Shown: positions 1 to 8,463 of the stretch, one piece after another | How the letters are laid out: each line of letters opens with the position of its first letter | Numbering within the stretch: the first letter of the stretch is position 1 | Assembly (NCBI GenBank): GCA_014801585.1 | Contig: JAAVDX010000010.1 | Coordinates: 100,506 to 164,505, forward strand | Source of the DNA: Bacteroides sp. | GTDB taxonomy: Bacteria; Bacteroidota; Bacteroidia; Bacteroidales; Muribaculaceae | Length of the DNA: 64,000 bases | Direction of reading: 5' to 3' | The notes under the pieces: generated by a model | Told to the model about the DNA's origin: nothing | Seen by the model: only the letters and a program-made list of their open reading frames with translations | Database searches by the model: none | Position numbers and translations under genes: made by a program

Positions 1-201
1 TAAGTTGAGAGAAATAAGGAATTGAATTTTTCATAATCTTGTTGGAATTTTCTGCAAAGTTAATACGAGGCGGAAAGAAAATGATGTTTATTTTCCATTT
101 TGTTTTAGAAAAAAATTCCGGGAAGGGGTGGGAAGTCACAAGTGACTTCTGCACTGACGAAACGAGGATAATATATATAGAATTGGATTACTGCTTCTTA
201 A
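1..201. other. Non-coding left edge, no gene seen
   Basis: No open frame here resembles a known protein. A frame from 39 to 281 exists only because the tandem repeat at 202-276 lacks stops. The stretch holds a string aaagttaat at 55-63, similar to Bacteroidota -7 elements on the reverse strand, but no gene that it would serve is visible. The interval from 310 to 400 also holds nothing recognisable. Confidence 0.6.
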
Positions 202-276
202 GTAGATATACGGAGGGTAGATATACGGACGGTAGATATACGGAGGGTAGATATACGGAGGGTAGATATACGGACA
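202..276. repeat. Five tandem copies of a 15-bp unit
   Basis: The unit GTAGATATACGGAGG occurs five times head to tail (202, 217, 232, 247, 262). Differences are confined to the last bases (GAGG, GACG or GACA). It lies downstream of the fimbrillin gene on the minus strand, just beyond a hairpin. The unit length is a multiple of three, so translation gives an RYTEG/RYTDG repeat, but no credible gene encloses it. It is best read as an intergenic minisatellite. Confidence 0.9.
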
Positions 277-280
277 GATA

Positions 281-309
281 AAGGGGCCGTTTGCTTAAAA
301 CGGCCCCTT
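281..309. terminator. Hairpin beyond the fimbrillin gene
   Basis: Arms AAGGGGCCGT (281-290) and ACGGCCCCTT (300-309) pair perfectly around a 9-nt loop. It lies about 90 bp past the stop codon of the minus-strand fimbrillin gene and is the likely 3' end of that transcript. The U-tract is poor on both strands, so efficiency is uncertain. Confidence 0.55.
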
Positions 310-400
310 ACTTGGATGCTTGCGGTCAATCACCAGGTTGACCGAGTAGCAGTAGGATGAAAATTAGCAGTTATTGATTCAGTTGTGGTCGATCCGGACA

Positions 401-1783
401 TTATTCGCCGAAAGGATCTTCGACGGAACCTCCATCCTGCCAGACTTCCTTGCTGTGGTCATCACCATCCTGCTGAACAGTGGAGTCAGTGTTGGACAGA
501 TCCCAGTCTAATATCGTCACTGTGAACTTAATCTCAGAGCCAAGGATTGGAGTGTATTCGAGCTTAACCCACCAATCATTTTCTTCGCTATAGTCTTCAT
601 CACCGGGTTGCGGACCCCAGGGATGCATGAAACCTTCAGCACCAGGAGCTACGAAACCTGCACCCTTTGAGAAATCGACCTGATAGTCGATATAGTTACC
701 AGCCAGCCAATTTGTTGATACGGGGAAGATAGCCCATGCATATTCTTCGCCATTTACAGTCTCAGTGATGTTAGCTACGCCTTGAGCAAAGGGATAAACC
801 ACTTCATCTTCCCCTTTGAGATTCTTCTCAGTGATACGGATAAGGAGTCCGACATACGCTACACCTTCCTGACAGACGAGATTGTGGACACCATCACCTT
901 CATCTTCGATACCTTCTTTAGTCACATATTGCAACTGCTGAGGGATAAGCAGGAAACTGCCATCAGTGCCTTCATTAGACATTAACGCAGTGTTGCCATC
1001 GATCTCCACACCTTCCTTGAAGATGTATTCAGCCTTATCAGTAGGATTCTCGGCTACAGTCCATTTAAAGTAGTCGGAATAGGAGTCGCTATAACCATAG
1101 GGATCGTACATACCGTTACCCGTCATAGCGATGTTACCGAAGCGTACGCCGGCAACCTTATAAGAATAACGCTCGTCATTATTCATAACATGCGATACGA
1201 ACACCTTAGAGAGAGCATGCTTAAACGTGAGGTCATAGGAAGAATATTCCTCATCACGCATAGAGCTACCGCCATCGACAATGATATCCTCCTGAGCATT
1301 GATATCTGGGTTGACAGTATAGTTACTGATAAGGAGGTTGCCATGCTCATCCGGATCGGAACTATCCAGCACCGGAGAAACGCCTCCGAGCTCAGCAGGC
1401 GCGTAAGCGAGGAAAGTCACGAAGGAATAATCAGTGGGGTAATACATCGGGATATCCGAACGGAAATAACGGCCGTAGTCCTCATGATCATCGCCTTCTA
1501 CAGTAGAGCGCTTAAACTCGATTGCATCCCCCCACCACTGGGTCAGAGGTTCGGATTGAGTACCGTCGCGGTATTCATCTATGCTACCCTTAAGGCCGAA
1601 CACCTTAAAAGACTGCAGATCATCAGCCACCATATCGACTCCGCGAGTTGCCTTTAACGTACGCACACGGAAGTTGATAGCGTTGTCGGCACCATGATTG
1701 GCCGCAACGTCAAGCACATCCTCCTGAGAGCAGGAGGCGAGAGTGGCAGCTGCCACACACATCAAAAACAATGATTTCTTCAT
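401..1783 (-). CDS. Fimbrillin family lipoprotein (putative type V pilin)
   Basis: 460 residues. A lipoprotein signal ends in the lipobox LASC with Cys18, so the precursor should be lipidated and moved to the outer membrane. The body is beta-rich and the C-terminal segment (VTILDWDLS) resembles the fimbrillin/Mfa-like family of Bacteroidales. An ATR-G motif places Arg47 after the first predicted strand, where Porphyromonas type V pilins are cut by Arg-gingipain before donor-strand assembly. It is the last gene of a three-gene minus-strand set after a DUF3575 barrel and a DUF5119 lipoprotein (73-bp gap). Role as a pilus subunit is inferred from family and context; whether major or tip is not visible. 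Confidence 0.8.
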   Translation of the reverse strand: MKKSLFLMCVAAATLASCSQEDVLDVAANHGADNAINFRVRTLKATRGVDMVADDLQSFKVFGLKGSIDEYRDGTQSEPLTQWWGDAIEFKRSTVEGDDHEDYGRYFRSDIPMYYPTDYSFVTFLAYAPAELGGVSPVLDSSDPDEHGNLLISNYTVNPDINAQEDIIVDGGSSMRDEEYSSYDLTFKHALSKVFVSHVMNNDERYSYKVAGVRFGNIAMTGNGMYDPYGYSDSYSDYFKWTVAENPTDKAEYIFKEGVEIDGNTALMSNEGTDGSFLLIPQQLQYVTKEGIEDEGDGVHNLVCQEGVAYVGLLIRITEKNLKGEDEVVYPFAQGVANITETVNGEEYAWAIFPVSTNWLAGNYIDYQVDFSKGAGFVAPGAEGFMHPWGPQPGDEDYSEENDWWVKLEYTPILGSEIKFTVTILDWDLSNTDSTVQQDGDDHSKEVWQDGGSVEDPFGE

Positions 1784-1856
1784 GTGATTGTTGATAGTTA
1801 GTTAATATTAGGGTTAGTTAAATCTTCATATAGTGAAATTAGATTAATAAGTCAAC

Positions 1857-2870
1857 TCACATCCCAACGAATTCAGTCTTTCCCTCCCAATCGACAATTG
1901 TCGGGAGCCAACCATCTTCTTCTACCGGCTTAGGGAACACAACTGAATCCAATTCCACCACCACGTCGGCAATTTTAGATTGATGAATCTGCTCCGTCAC
2001 GTTATGAGCTGAATACCATGATTTACCATCCGGCATTACGGCACTCACGACCAGATGATGGTCGGCCACATTAATGCTACCATTTCTTGAACCTATCGGA
2101 CTCCGGGCGCAGTGGCCAAAAGTCAGCAAACGACCGATAAGACCACCTCCGGCGAGAGGCGCCATCGAGAAGGTATGGGTGACGGTCTCCTCACCTGTCA
2201 ATCGGAGTCCGGGATGAATAGTCCCGGCCATTCCTGACACAGCAGCTTTTATCGACATAGAATTCGAGAAATTTATTGGATTATGGATGATAAAAGTATA
2301 AGTATTAATTACGCTCTGCATGTCGAAATCCACGACCTGCACCTCACCACCGGGCGCTTCCCGGATCTCAACCGTCTCCATCGAACTGATCCAGATAGCA
2401 TCAGGCGAAGTTGCGAATCGCTCCTCACCAAAGCCTGAGGCGTCTGCCGAGCGAAAATTAAAACCTTCACCATCGCGCAGATTAGTAAGTCGCAATCCAA
2501 AATCCGAGTATTCATTATATCCGACATATCCATGCCTATCGGAATCATTATTATGGCAAATAGCCGCATAACGACCGGGCACCAGCAACAATCCCCCGCC
2601 GTCCCTACCTTTAAATTCAAAAGTAGCGGGTGCAGCTTTAGTAGCCCGAGAACCTTTAGTGTCGAGTCGGAAGAAATAAACGACCATACCATCGGGTGAA
2701 GCATCCGGATCGTCGTCCCAATGAAACGCCACTTTTACCTTTACCGGCGCAGCTCCACCGGTAGGATAATCCAAATCGATATGATCGCATGCACCCAATA
2801 TCATCCCGAAGAGGATGATACATCCGATAAGGAATACCGAAAAGGTCTGATTATAGAAGCAATGTCTCAT
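1857..2870 (-). CDS. DUF5119 domain lipoprotein
   Basis: 337 residues with a long hydrophobic signal and lipobox LGAC (Cys28). The segment beginning VKVKVAFHWDDDPDASPDGM, followed by a strand ending MVVYFF, matches the DUF5119 family, found in Bacteroidales fimbrial loci. Start ATG at 2870 overlaps the last codon of the upstream DUF3575 gene (ATGA overlap at 2867-2870), so the two are translationally coupled. A GSRATKA segment follows the first strand. Function is unknown; by context it is a pilus-associated surface lipoprotein, perhaps an accessory or anchoring subunit, since no FimB/Mfa2 gene is present in this small locus. Confidence 0.7.
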   Translation of the reverse strand: MRHCFYNQTFSVFLIGCIILFGMILGACDHIDLDYPTGGAAPVKVKVAFHWDDDPDASPDGMVVYFFRLDTKGSRATKAAPATFEFKGRDGGGLLLVPGRYAAICHNNDSDRHGYVGYNEYSDFGLRLTNLRDGEGFNFRSADASGFGEERFATSPDAIWISSMETVEIREAPGGEVQVVDFDMQSVINTYTFIIHNPINFSNSMSIKAAVSGMAGTIHPGLRLTGEETVTHTFSMAPLAGGGLIGRLLTFGHCARSPIGSRNGSINVADHHLVVSAVMPDGKSWYSAHNVTEQIHQSKIADVVVELDSVVFPKPVEEDGWLPTIVDWEGKTEFVGM

Positions 2871-3676
2871 AGGCCGTAGGATTTAGAGACAGCTTCCTTG
2901 GGAGATTCAGAGGAACTGTGACGAATATTGCGATTACCACGCCCCAACAGCCATACGAGAGTGATTTCAGCCTTTGTCGGGCCAATCCACGTCTGTCTGA
3001 CAGTAGATTTCCATACATGGCGGTCATCTTCAGAAGTAAACTTCTCGAGAATCCCACCGAGATAGCCGATTCCGATGGTAAAATCTATATTAAAGCGTGA
3101 ATGTACAGGGAGAGAGTACCCATACTCCACACCTGCATTAATCCATGCACGATCCCAGAGGCTATGCCCGGGACGCCCACCCATATATCCTTTTGAACCG
3201 AATTCAAAACAGAAAGTCATGATTCCGGCATATAAACCGGCATGATGCCCGGAAAGCGGTTTTGTTTTCGCAGCCGAGCCAAACCAATATCGGGCTCTAA
3301 GTTCGCCCCCATAAATACGCCACATTCTATGGCGGCTCTCGCGACTCCACCAGGCATACATCCATTGAGTATCAATAGAAAAGCCCTTACCCAGATAGAT
3401 CTCAGCTCCGACGTTAGGCACAGCCAATGCGTCGTATAGAAGATTAGTTTTTATTGACGCATAGAGAGGTTTGGTTATATGCTGAGAAGCAGCATATAAC
3501 CCGATAATATTATCGGCCGAATCCGGCATTTCAGCCGGAGGGACCTGCGCACACACCTTAAACGATGATAACAGAATACATAAGAAAACCGAATACCTTG
3601 CCCATAGCACGCCGGTCGGCGTATTTTGCCTACGCCAGACAAGCCGGATCAGATATCGGATTCTCCTATATTTCAT
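2867..3676 (-). CDS. DUF3575 outer-membrane protein
   Basis: 269 residues. A basic N-terminus precedes a hydrophobic signal segment at about residues 28-43 ending VCAQ. The mature part has the DUF3575 pattern: ASIKTNLLYDALAVPNVGAE, then alternating aromatic/hydrophobic strands (GGELRARYWFG, GLYAGIMTFCFEFG, GVEYGYSLPV) and a final TKAEITLVWL strand, as in a small beta-barrel. DUF3575 genes open many Bacteroidales fimbrial operons; a second copy starts the large operon at 18768. It is first in its set, 106 bp after the GlmU-like gene on the same strand, and no clear promoter is visible in that gap. Confidence 0.8.
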   Translation of the reverse strand: MKYRRIRYLIRLVWRRQNTPTGVLWARYSVFLCILLSSFKVCAQVPPAEMPDSADNIIGLYAASQHITKPLYASIKTNLLYDALAVPNVGAEIYLGKGFSIDTQWMYAWWSRESRHRMWRIYGGELRARYWFGSAAKTKPLSGHHAGLYAGIMTFCFEFGSKGYMGGRPGHSLWDRAWINAGVEYGYSLPVHSRFNIDFTIGIGYLGGILEKFTSEDDRHVWKSTVRQTWIGPTKAEITLVWLLGRGNRNIRHSSSESPKEAVSKSYGL

Positions 3677-3711
3677 GTAAAGACAAGTACAGATGTCGAA
3701 ATGACTCTTTC

Positions 3712-3775
3712 GAGTAAGTAAGAAATGAGTTGCGGAGAGTAAGAAAGGAATTGCGGAGAGTAAGAATGGTTGTAG
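3712..3775. repeat. Imperfect ~21-bp tandem repeat
   Basis: Three units begin GAGTAAG: 3712-3736, 3737-3757 and a shorter one at 3758-3775. The first two end TTGCGGA. The repeat fills most of the gap between the GlmU-like gene and DUF3575 and could influence read-through or bind a protein. No function can be assigned. Confidence 0.65.
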
Positions 3776-3782
3776 TCAACCG

Positions 3783-4988
3783 TCACTTGTATTTGGCGGC
3801 AACTTCGAAGACTCGTTGGTAGATTCGTCGGTCGGAGTCGGTCAGTTGGATTCCACGTCGGCCCATCACACGCTCTGCTATCTGATAGAATTTCTTAAGG
3901 GAGACGTCGGTCATACCTCCGGAGGGGGAACCTTCGAGGAAGCTGGGGATGAAGACGCGGGGGAAACCGGCACCGTGGAGATTGACTCCCACGCCTACAA
4001 CTGTAGCCGTATTGAACATGCAGTTGATGCCGGCTTTGCTATGGTCGGCCATAATCAGTCCGCAGAACTGGAGATCGGTGCGCATGAAGGTGTGGCGCGG
4101 ATAATTCCAGAGTCTTATCTTGGAGTAATCGTTTTTGAGGTTGGAGGCGTTGACCCCGGCACCGAGATTGCACCACTCCCCTACTACTGCATTGCCGAGA
4201 TAACCATCGTGGGCCTTGTTGGAATAACCGAAGATTACCGTATTCTGCACTTCGCCACCTATCTTGCAATAGGGTCCGAAGGTAGTGGCACCATAAATCT
4301 TTGCACCCATCTTTACCTGCGCATGTTCGCAGAGAGCCAACGGACCACGCAGACAGGCACCCTCCATCACTACGGCATCCTTTCCGATATATATGGGACC
4401 CTCCTTAACATTCAGGATAGCACCTTCCACTTCCGCTCCCTCCTCAAGAAAGATCATGGGGCGGCCTTCGGAATCGGTGAGGTTGCCGATTACGCGATTG
4501 CTCTCGGAAAGCGGTAGAGATGTCTTACCACGAGTCAGACGGTCATAATCAGCTTTCAGTGCTGCGGCATTATTGAGAAAGATATCGAATACGTAACGAA
4601 TCACGACCGCCGTACCCTCCGGAAGCACCCATACCTTATCGAAGCGTTCGCCATCGAGCTGGTCTTCACTTCCGCGATAGGCCACAATCTGTCCATCGAT
4701 CTTGAAGGCCTCGCCGGGCTGAAGAGCGGATATTTTCTCGGCTATTGATTCGTCAGGCATAAGATTGCCTGCAATGAAGAGCAGATCCGAATCATCGGCA
4801 GGGCATGAGCCGAACTTCTCACGCTGAAACTCCACCGGGCGATAGCAATAGTCGCCAGGGAGGATTTCCTCCCACACCTGCCGGAGCGTGCGGATACCGA
4901 TACGGAAATCGGCCACGGGGCGAGTAAACGATATCGGGAGCAGGTCGGCATGAGTCTGCTCAGTATCGAAAAGTACAATCTTACGCAT
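3783..4988 (-). CDS. GlmU-like putative sugar nucleotidyltransferase/acetyltransferase
   Basis: 401 residues. The N-terminal half opens FDTEQTHADLLPISFTRPVA and matches the Bacteroidetes-specific alternative GlmU family (TIGR03991), which lacks the classic GxGTRM pyrophosphorylase signature. The C-terminal half is a left-handed beta-helix of hexapeptide repeats (IYIGKDAVVMEGACLRGPL, then AQVKMGAKIYG and GPYCKIGGEVQ). By family it is thought to act in UDP-GlcNAc synthesis in the cytoplasm, but this is inferred, not shown. A consensus promoter lies at 5053-5084, giving a leader of about 58 nt. Confidence 0.8.
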   Translation of the reverse strand: MRKIVLFDTEQTHADLLPISFTRPVADFRIGIRTLRQVWEEILPGDYCYRPVEFQREKFGSCPADDSDLLFIAGNLMPDESIAEKISALQPGEAFKIDGQIVAYRGSEDQLDGERFDKVWVLPEGTAVVIRYVFDIFLNNAAALKADYDRLTRGKTSLPLSESNRVIGNLTDSEGRPMIFLEEGAEVEGAILNVKEGPIYIGKDAVVMEGACLRGPLALCEHAQVKMGAKIYGATTFGPYCKIGGEVQNTVIFGYSNKAHDGYLGNAVVGEWCNLGAGVNASNLKNDYSKIRLWNYPRHTFMRTDLQFCGLIMADHSKAGINCMFNTATVVGVGVNLHGAGFPRVFIPSFLEGSPSGGMTDVSLKKFYQIAERVMGRRGIQLTDSDRRIYQRVFEVAAKYK

Positions 4989-5052
4989 TAAAAAAATTCA
5001 TTGAATCGTATTATGGAAGCATGAAAGCACGTTAAGGACCTCCATGCGACTA

Positions 5053-5084
5053 CAAAATTAATACAAATTTAACTTAACAACAAA
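5053..5084 (-). promoter_or_regulatory. Promoter of the GlmU-like gene
   Basis: On the minus strand TTTG (5084-5081) is followed by exactly 20 bp and TAATTTTG (5060-5053), a full match to the Bacteroidota -33/-7 consensus. Initiation is expected near 5046. The whole element lies in the left copy of a direct repeat whose right copy is at 5723. Confidence 0.8.
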
Positions 5085-5105
5085 TTTTTAATGAGATAAT
5101 CAAAT
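5054..5105. repeat. Left direct repeat flanking the toxin-antitoxin pair
   Basis: The first 35 bp (5054-5088) are identical to 5723-5757, and the next 17 bp match 5758-5775 with a few changes, ending in the shared AATCAAAT. The repeat ends at the toxin stop codon and contains the promoter of the GlmU-like gene. Confidence 0.9.
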
Positions 5106-5377
5106 TAACCAAACAGTTCGGAATGGGAGCCGAGACGCACCAGACTGATAACGTCACTGTGAGGATCAAACCATATAAGAAGGAAATCCCCCTTTATATG
5201 ACATTCCATGTGTCCTGCATAGTCACCAGTCAACGGATGTGGACGGTTCTCTTCCGGAATAGGTTTCTCCTGACGTAACAGTTCAAGAATGTCAAACAGC
5301 TTCTTCAGCTTTTTCGGATTGTTCCGAAATCGCTTATAATCCTTCTTATATTGCGATGTGGGCTTAAGCTCCTTCAT
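5105..5377 (-). CDS. YafQ/RelE-family mRNA interferase toxin
   Basis: 90 residues, the usual length for YafQ. Residues lining up with the E. coli YafQ active site are visible: His47 (RPHPLTG), His60 (ECHI), Asp64 (GDFLLIW), His85 and Phe89 in the C-terminal GSHSELFG. Proteins of this family cut mRNA on the ribosome and are held inactive by the partner antitoxin. Its ATG overlaps the antitoxin stop by 4 bp (5374-5377), the standard antitoxin-first arrangement. Expression should come from the promoter at 5649-5679 with autoregulation by the antitoxin. All expected catalytic residues are present, so it looks functional. Confidence 0.88.
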   Translation of the reverse strand: MKELKPTSQYKKDYKRFRNNPKKLKKLFDILELLRQEKPIPEENRPHPLTGDYAGHMECHIKGDFLLIWFDPHSDVISLVRLGSHSELFG

Positions 5378-5628
5378 AGACCCATTGATTTTTCCATGGC
5401 TTCAATAGATGACATATCCAGAGACGGCACGTCGTTCATCGCGTCGCTCTCGGCCTCCTTCATAGCGGCAAGCGTCATAGCATTGGGTTCATGATAGGCT
5501 ACATCGAGCAGTACAGTCTCCACATAGTTGTTGAGACTGCGGTTCTGTCGTTTTGCAAGTTGCTTCAAACGATCGATAAGTTCCACTGAAAGACGGAAGC
5601 TCTGATTTTTCTTTAATGCTATATCCAT
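5374..5628 (-). CDS. Ribbon-helix-helix antitoxin of the YafQ-type toxin
   Basis: 84 residues. Residues 5-45 (KKNQSFRLSVELIDRLKQLA and the following helix ending ETVLLDV) look like a ribbon-helix-helix DNA-binding domain: one strand then two helices. The acidic tail with several Met and Ser residues (SLDMSSIEAMEKSMGL) would wrap the toxin. It overlaps the toxin start by 4 bp. Closest functional analogue is DinJ-type antitoxins, but the primary sequence is nearer to generic Arc/MetJ-like antitoxins. It should repress its own promoter just upstream. Confidence 0.82.
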   Translation of the reverse strand: MDIALKKNQSFRLSVELIDRLKQLAKRQNRSLNNYVETVLLDVAYHEPNAMTLAAMKEAESDAMNDVPSLDMSSIEAMEKSMGL

Positions 5629-5648
5629 TTCAATATTATTTTATACTG

Positions 5649-5679
5649 CAAAGTTAGTGTAAATGTATTACAAAAACAA
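5649..5679 (-). promoter_or_regulatory. Promoter of the toxin-antitoxin operon
   Basis: On the minus strand TTG (5679-5677), a 20-bp spacer and TAACTTTG (5656-5649) match the Bacteroidota consensus. Initiation near 5643 leaves a leader of about 15 nt before the antitoxin ATG at 5628. Confidence 0.7.
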
Positions 5680-5722
5680 CATTTCTACAATGATTGTTAT
5701 ATCCTATAACTCCCAAACTCGA

Positions 5723-5775
5723 AAAATTAATACAAATTTAACTTAACAACAAATTTTAAAGGAGAATAATCAAAT
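5723..5775. repeat. Right direct repeat flanking the toxin-antitoxin pair
   Basis: Second copy of the repeat at 5054-5105, in the same orientation, 669 bp away. Here the -7 element has become TAATTTTT (5729-5722) because the repeat ends one base before the G, so the copied promoter is probably weak or dead. Confidence 0.9.
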
Positions 5776-5918
5776 ATACAGAATCGTGGATAAAGAAGAA
5801 GAGGATTAAACAATTTACGGGATTTATATTGTTTTATCGATGGGGTTTCGGATAATTTTTGTATATTCGCAACAAAATAAATTAATTCGAAACTTTAAAT
5901 CACTATATAAAATCCTTT

Positions 5919-7715
5919 ATGGAAAAGAAAAATCTTACCTACCTCGCAAATCTTCGCGAGGCGATGAAAAAACACAATGTGGATGTCTGCATCATTACGG
6001 GCACTGATCCTCACCAATCAGAGATTCCGCCTCACCACTGGCGCGGACGCGAATGGCTGACCGGATTTGAATCATCCAACGGAACGAACGGCACGGCCGT
6101 CGTAACGGCCGACGACGCCCTCTGCTGGACCGACTCCCGCTACTTCCTTCAAGCCGAAGATCAATTGCAGGGGACAGGCTTCCGCATGATGAAAGAGGAT
6201 GGACCGGAGGCAGTGGACCTCGTAGACTGGGTCACTGAACACACCAGCAAGGGTCAGACCGTGGGCATCGACGGCATGACATTCTCGATTGCCTTCGCAC
6301 AGCGCCTTCAGCAGGAACTGAATGACAACGGGGTAAACCTGAATACGGACTTCCCGCAGTTTGACTACATTTATCCCGATCGTCCGGAGCGCCCGAAGAA
6401 CAAGCTCTTCATACATGACGAAAAGATCGTAGGCGAGACAGTCGACAGCAAAGTGAGCCGCATACTTGAAGCCGTGAAGTCAGAACTCGCCAACGCAGTG
6501 ATGATCTCGGCTCTCGATGATATCGCTTGGGCTACTAACCTCCGCACAGCCGGAGATATCACTTACTCCCCTATCTTCGTAAGCTATCTTTATCTTGCCG
6601 ATGACAAGAGAGTGCTCTTCGTAGACGCTGACAAACTCACACCTGAGGTAGAGGCACATCTCAAGAAATACAACATCGAAGTTCAGCCCTACGACGACGT
6701 GCTGAAATTCGTAGGCAGCCTTCCCAAGACAACGCGCCTGCTCGTGGATCCGCAGAAGACATCGCGCGGGCTTTACGACCATATCGACTGCACACCGGTG
6801 TTCGGGGGTTCGACAGTAGCCAAACTCAAGAGCATAAAGAATCAGACCATGCTTGCCAACCTCGCTACGGCGATGGAGAAAGACGGAGTGGCACTCACCC
6901 GCTTCTTCATGATGATCGAGAAGGAATATCCGACAGGCACACTGACTGAGGTTGAGCTCGGCAAGCGGCTGCGTGCCCTGCGACTTGCCGACAAGTCATG
7001 CGTCGACGAGTCATTCGCGGCAATCATCGGCTGGAACGGCCATGGTGCGATCGTGCACTATGAGGCAACTCCTGAAACCGACGTTCCTATCAAGGGCCAG
7101 GGTCTGCTTCTCGTAGACAGCGGTGGCCAATACACATTCGGAACTACCGACATCACCCGAACAATCGCGCTCGGCGGGGCCACTGATGAACAGCGCCACG
7201 ACTTCACTCTCGTAATGAAGGGACATATCGCACTGGCACGTGCAATCTTCCCCGAAGGCACACGCGGCGCACAGCTGGATGCCCTCGCCCGCCAGTTCCT
7301 CTGGGCTGAAGGTAAGGCTTACTTCCACGGTACAGGCCACGGGGTAGGTTTCTTCATCAACTGCCACGAAGGTCCGCAGAGCATCCGCCTCAACGAGAAC
7401 CCCACTCCGCTACAGCCGGGCATGATCACGAGCAACGAACCGGGACTTTACCTCACCGACAAATACGGCATCCGTTGCGAAAACCTGATTGTGACGGAGC
7501 CCCACTCCACAACGGAATTCGGCAACTTCTACGACTTCAAGGTGATGACCCTCTTCCCCTTCGACCGCACACTCTTCGAGACGGAAATCATGACCGACGA
7601 CGAACTGAAATGGCTCAACGACTATCATGCCATGGTGGCCGAGCGCCTCTGTCCGCTCCTGACTCCCGCAGAAGCAGAATGGATGAAAGCGAAATGCGCG
7701 CCTCTCACCCGCTAA
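5919..7715 (+). CDS. pepP: Xaa-Pro aminopeptidase (M24B, aminopeptidase P)
   Basis: 598 residues, close to the three-domain eukaryotic-type enzymes rather than the shorter E. coli PepP. Two creatinase-like N-terminal domains are followed by the M24 pita-bread domain. The metal ligands are visible in order: Asp in LLLVDSGGQ and in TTDITRT, His in HGTGHGVGFF, Glu in SNEPGLY and in IRCENLIV. It removes the N-terminal residue before proline. No signal peptide, so cytoplasmic. A TATATTCG element at 5863-5870 may be its -7 box, with no clear -33. The gamma carbonic anhydrase gene follows after 39 bp. Confidence 0.92.
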   Translation: MEKKNLTYLANLREAMKKHNVDVCIITGTDPHQSEIPPHHWRGREWLTGFESSNGTNGTAVVTADDALCWTDSRYFLQAEDQLQGTGFRMMKEDGPEAVDLVDWVTEHTSKGQTVGIDGMTFSIAFAQRLQQELNDNGVNLNTDFPQFDYIYPDRPERPKNKLFIHDEKIVGETVDSKVSRILEAVKSELANAVMISALDDIAWATNLRTAGDITYSPIFVSYLYLADDKRVLFVDADKLTPEVEAHLKKYNIEVQPYDDVLKFVGSLPKTTRLLVDPQKTSRGLYDHIDCTPVFGGSTVAKLKSIKNQTMLANLATAMEKDGVALTRFFMMIEKEYPTGTLTEVELGKRLRALRLADKSCVDESFAAIIGWNGHGAIVHYEATPETDVPIKGQGLLLVDSGGQYTFGTTDITRTIALGGATDEQRHDFTLVMKGHIALARAIFPEGTRGAQLDALARQFLWAEGKAYFHGTGHGVGFFINCHEGPQSIRLNENPTPLQPGMITSNEPGLYLTDKYGIRCENLIVTEPHSTTEFGNFYDFKVMTLFPFDRTLFETEIMTDDELKWLNDYHAMVAERLCPLLTPAEAEWMKAKCAPLTR

Positions 7716-7754
7716 AAAATTTAACTCATCACTTATTACTTTTCTTAGAAACAA

Positions 7755-8339
7755 GTGGCAATAATTCAGACAGTAAGAGGATTCACTCCCAAGATCGGGC
7801 CCGGCACATTCCTTGCGGCCAATGCAGTGGTAGTAGGCGACGTGACTATGGGTCGTGACTGCTCCGTATGGTTCTCGACGGTGCTTCGTGGCGATGTAAA
7901 TACCATCACAATCGGCGACCGCGTAAATATCCAGGACGGCAGCGTGCTTCACACACTCTATGAGAAATCTACGATTGAGATCGGCAACGATGTATCGATC
8001 GGCCATAACGTAACGGTTCACGGTGCGAAAATCCACGACTATGCCCTCATCGGCATGGGCGCCGTAGTGATGGACGATGCAGAGGTAGGCGAAGGTGCGC
8101 TGGTGGCGGCCGGATCGGTGGTGCTCAGCCGCACCAAGATCGGGGCCCACGAACTTTGGGCCGGTGCTCCCGCCAAATTCATCAAGATGGTAGAGCCCGA
8201 GAAAGCCAAAGAGATGAACGTGAAGATAGCCAAGAACTATCTCATGTATTCAAGATGGTATGAGGCTGCCGAAGAGGCTGCGATGAATCAGCGGGTGCCC
8301 GAAATTGAAGAGGAACTCGAAGCGGACATCAAAGGCTGA
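7755..8339 (+). CDS. Gamma-class carbonic anhydrase family protein
   Basis: 194 residues starting at a GTG codon; no in-frame ATG fits the family's N-terminus better. Hexapeptide repeats build a left-handed beta-helix (GDVTMGRDCSVWFSTVLRGD). The three zinc-binding His of the family are present as His66 (SVLHT), His84 and His89 (IGHNVTVHG). Many relatives (YrdA, CaiE-like) have untested activity, so carbonic anhydrase function is likely but unproven. A C-terminal helix (EEAAMNQRVPEIEEELEADI) extends past the helix core. It lies 39 bp after pepP and probably shares its transcript. Confidence 0.88.
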   Translation: MAIIQTVRGFTPKIGPGTFLAANAVVVGDVTMGRDCSVWFSTVLRGDVNTITIGDRVNIQDGSVLHTLYEKSTIEIGNDVSIGHNVTVHGAKIHDYALIGMGAVVMDDAEVGEGALVAAGSVVLSRTKIGAHELWAGAPAKFIKMVEPEKAKEMNVKIAKNYLMYSRWYEAAEEAAMNQRVPEIEEELEADIKG

Positions 8340-8419
8340 AATCGACGTCGAGAATATCGATGAATCTCCCTCCCCGAGCCCCTGAAAAGAGGCAAAACGG
8401 GGATAAAAGACAAAAAAGA

Positions 8420-8463
8420 TTGTTTCAACCGAATTTTTTCGCAAAAAAATTTGGTTGAAACAA
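8420..8463. promoter_or_regulatory. Inverted repeat spanning the rpsU -33 element
   Basis: TTGTTTCAACC (8420-8430) plus an A/T-rich extension pairs with GGTTGAAACAA (8453-8463) around CGC at 8440-8442; the arms are about 20 bp with one or two mismatches. As RNA it could terminate the upstream transcript; as DNA it covers the -33 box of the rpsU promoter and could be an operator. Both readings are possible. Confidence 0.6.

Noticed and set aside
202..276. CRISPR array
   Set aside because: The units are contiguous with no spacers.
39..281. Open frame of 80 codons with RYTEG repeats
   Set aside because: Half of it is the 15-bp tandem repeat, which has no stop in this frame; no homology, no start context.
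7410..8150. 246-codon frame antisense to pepP and the gamma carbonic anhydrase gene
   Set aside because: His/Cys-rich shadow translation without homology.
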